This document shows, in pieces, positions 62,509-64,000 of a DNA stretch of 64,000 bases; within the stretch, counting starts at the first letter, position 1; the number at the start of each line of letters is the position of its first letter. The stretch is from NCBI GenBank assembly GCA_950295325.1, contig OX485803.1:14384001-14448000 (forward strand), read 5' to 3'. The notes beneath the pieces are model-generated. The model saw only the letters and a list, made by a program, of their open reading frames with translations, had not been told where the DNA came from and searched no databases. Both the position numbers and the translations under genes were made by a program. Source of the DNA: Polytrichum commune. Its lineage: Eukaryota; Streptophyta; Polytrichopsida; Polytrichales; Polytrichaceae.

Positions 62509-62875
62509 CATGACATTCAGTGTCACCAATTCTAATTGTCTTGCTCAATACTAATGGTAAACTGCAGTGTAGTGTCACTAACACTAAATGCTAACCCAAC
62601 ATTATTTGTCATTCCTTATAATGTTTTGGGGGGATTATAGATTTACAGTGTTGCAATTACTATCACTTACCACGTGATTTTTCATCCAATTTTCAACCAT
62701 CCATGACTACATTTCATCACAAGTTGCTGACAAGAGAAGGCAGGGTTTTGGCCAATGGATGAACTCATCCATCATCCATGTCAATATTTTTTCACTTATT
62801 CATAGAAAATGTCATCCAAAAAGTTACCATAATGACATAAGATACTATATGACACTAATATAATATTTAGCGTAG
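62509..62875 (-). mobile_element. CACTA-like MITE (family F), copy 2
   Basis: Inverted relative to the copy at 46756. It begins 'actacactaaacatgac' and ends 'tatttagcgtagt'. Interior boxes 'tcaccaattctaattg', 'ccaacattatttgtcattcc' and 'aatggatgaactcatccatc' match in reverse complement. Confidence 0.75.
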
Positions 62876-63001
62876 TCATGACCTTTTCTGTAATTAAATT
62901 CGATACAACTCTTTGGACAAAATCTAAAGGAAGCTGGAAAAAAGCTTCTGTAAGGCGTCAACGGGTTACTGCAGTTATACATCAGTCGGCATCCAGAGGT
63001 G

Positions 63002-63280
63002 CCTGTCAATAGCTGTTCAAATGACCACTACTGTATACTTAATCTGGATTGGGTGCCGCCAGGATTTCTGAAGGCTAGCATCAGGTTCAAGAATATAGGG
63101 AGCATCAACCCTGCAGACTTGTATAAACTGTTTCATTGGATGAGTCCTCATGAAATTTATGGCTACATGACTAACGATAACCGCCCCTGGGGCGAAGGAT
63201 CCTTTGAGGAACTTTCGTATATTACGAAGGTTAAGCCAGCCTGTTGCAACGATTCAAGCAGCAACAGCAAAACATATTGA
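63002..63280 (+). CDS. Uncharacterised short open frame, possible exon
   Basis: The open frame has no ATG at its upstream end; it follows an AG, so it may be an internal or last exon rather than a complete gene. It encodes about 90 residues with the segments 'DWVPPGFLKASIRFKNIG' and 'MSPHEIYGYMTNDNRPW' and has a cysteine pair near the end. I recognise no family. A diverged copy of 63040-63230 lies at 63440-63995, so it could equally be part of a repeat. Confidence 0.3.
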   Translation, partial: PVNSCSNDHYCILNLDWVPPGFLKASIRFKNIGSINPADLYKLFHWMSPHEIYGYMTNDNRPWGEGSFEELSYITKVKPACCNDSSSNSKTY

Positions 63281-63439
63281 TTGAAACAATGTTGGAATGA
63301 TTGTGGAGGCTGCAAAGTCACATTGCCCTTGCAGGCTTACTTCCAGATGGTCCTACTTGAAAGCTGCAATGCTGGTTATGAAAGTTAACAATTCTACTCT
63401 TGACAAATGAATATCACTGCCTAGTACTTACCTAGAAGT

Positions 63440-63995
63440 GCCGCCATCTTGTTGAAGTTTAGCATCAGCTTCAAGAATATAAGGTCGAGGCATCCGTAGT
63501 CGACCAGGTCCAGGCATCCGCTCACTAGGGTAATGTACTCCTGACATAGAAGAGATCTGTAATTTTTCTAGGCGAACAGAGCTAAAGTTTATGTGGTGGC
63601 GACATTATGCTCATAAGAGTTTTGACATTTGTCATAGCCATGGAGTAGCATTGAGATGAGCGGTTATGAGTCAACCTATAAATCGAGTATGTTTAATCCT
63701 AAACTTTACGCTTCAAAATTTGCAGCAATTTCCATATGCACGAATTTTTTAAAGAATATTTGCATTCTCCTTAGAATCTGCTCCTCTTCGCAAGAAAAAT
63801 AATTCTCCACTATTACTCCTCCTAAACAGATGCAAACTCTCTTATTTTATCGGTTATAGATGCCTCAACCTTAGAGAGCATCAAGCCTGTACTAGACTGT
63901 TAACCTTCCTCACTGCATGAGTCCTCATGAAGTTAATGCTACATGACCAACAATGACCGGCCCTAGAAATGAACCTCTCAAGTACCATTTCGGTA
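63440..63995 (+). repeat. Broken second copy of the 63 kb sequence, split by a family C-like insertion
   Basis: The left part (63440-63500, 'tttagcatcagcttcaagaa') and right part (63870-63995, 'agcatcaagcc', 'catgagtcctcatgaagtta') both match 63040-63230. Between them, 63555-63868 resembles family C ('gagcggttatgag', 'ggttatagatgcctcaacct'). Confidence 0.6.
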
Positions 63996-64000
63996 AGGAA

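Overview
The window reads as nuclear DNA of a land plant. Five protein-coding genes can be rebuilt exon by exon, with GT-AG introns and matching phases. They include two plastid proteins, a ferredoxin-dependent glutamate synthase and an EGY3-type inactive site-2 protease, and a secreted plant-type glyoxal/galactose oxidase. The species cannot be fixed from sequence. The proteins diverge from the angiosperm forms I can recall, which would fit a non-seed plant, but that is a weak inference. I saw no rRNA, tRNA, CRISPR array or prokaryotic operon. About half of the window is repeats and small non-autonomous DNA transposons.

Layout. 1-5.0 kb: repeats, including a hAT-type MITE with a perfect 8-bp target duplication. 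5.0-7.5 kb (+): two-exon BTB/POZ gene. 7.5-10 kb: non-coding. 10.0-27.5 kb (-): 33-exon Fd-GOGAT gene, 1624 codons. 27.5-37.2 kb: intergenic, with nested MITEs and several repeat families. 37.2-43.5 kb (-): nine-exon EGY3-like gene, 564 codons. 43.5-48.7 kb: a six-copy tandem array directly upstream of EGY3, a G-box/RY-motif patch and a MITE cluster. 48.7-51.8 kb (-): seven-exon membrane-anchored cyclophilin, 240 codons. 51.8-58.2 kb: repeats and a PIF/Harbinger transposase fragment. 58.2-60.8 kb (-): two-exon glyoxal oxidase-like gene, 573 codons. 60.8-64 kb: a tandem array running into the start of the oxidase gene, more MITEs and a short duplicated ORF.

The genes do not form a pathway cluster. 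Fd-GOGAT (plastid nitrogen assimilation) and EGY3 (plastid membrane protein linked to stress in known plants) share only their compartment. I did not find a new multi-gene system. The most distinctive structures are the tandem arrays at or near the 5' ends of four of the five genes, one of which seems to have supplied the first codons of the oxidase, and the readable transposon-in-transposon insertions. One gene-level oddity is a Phe replacing the His I expect in the ISGHDGG motif of the glutamate synthase.
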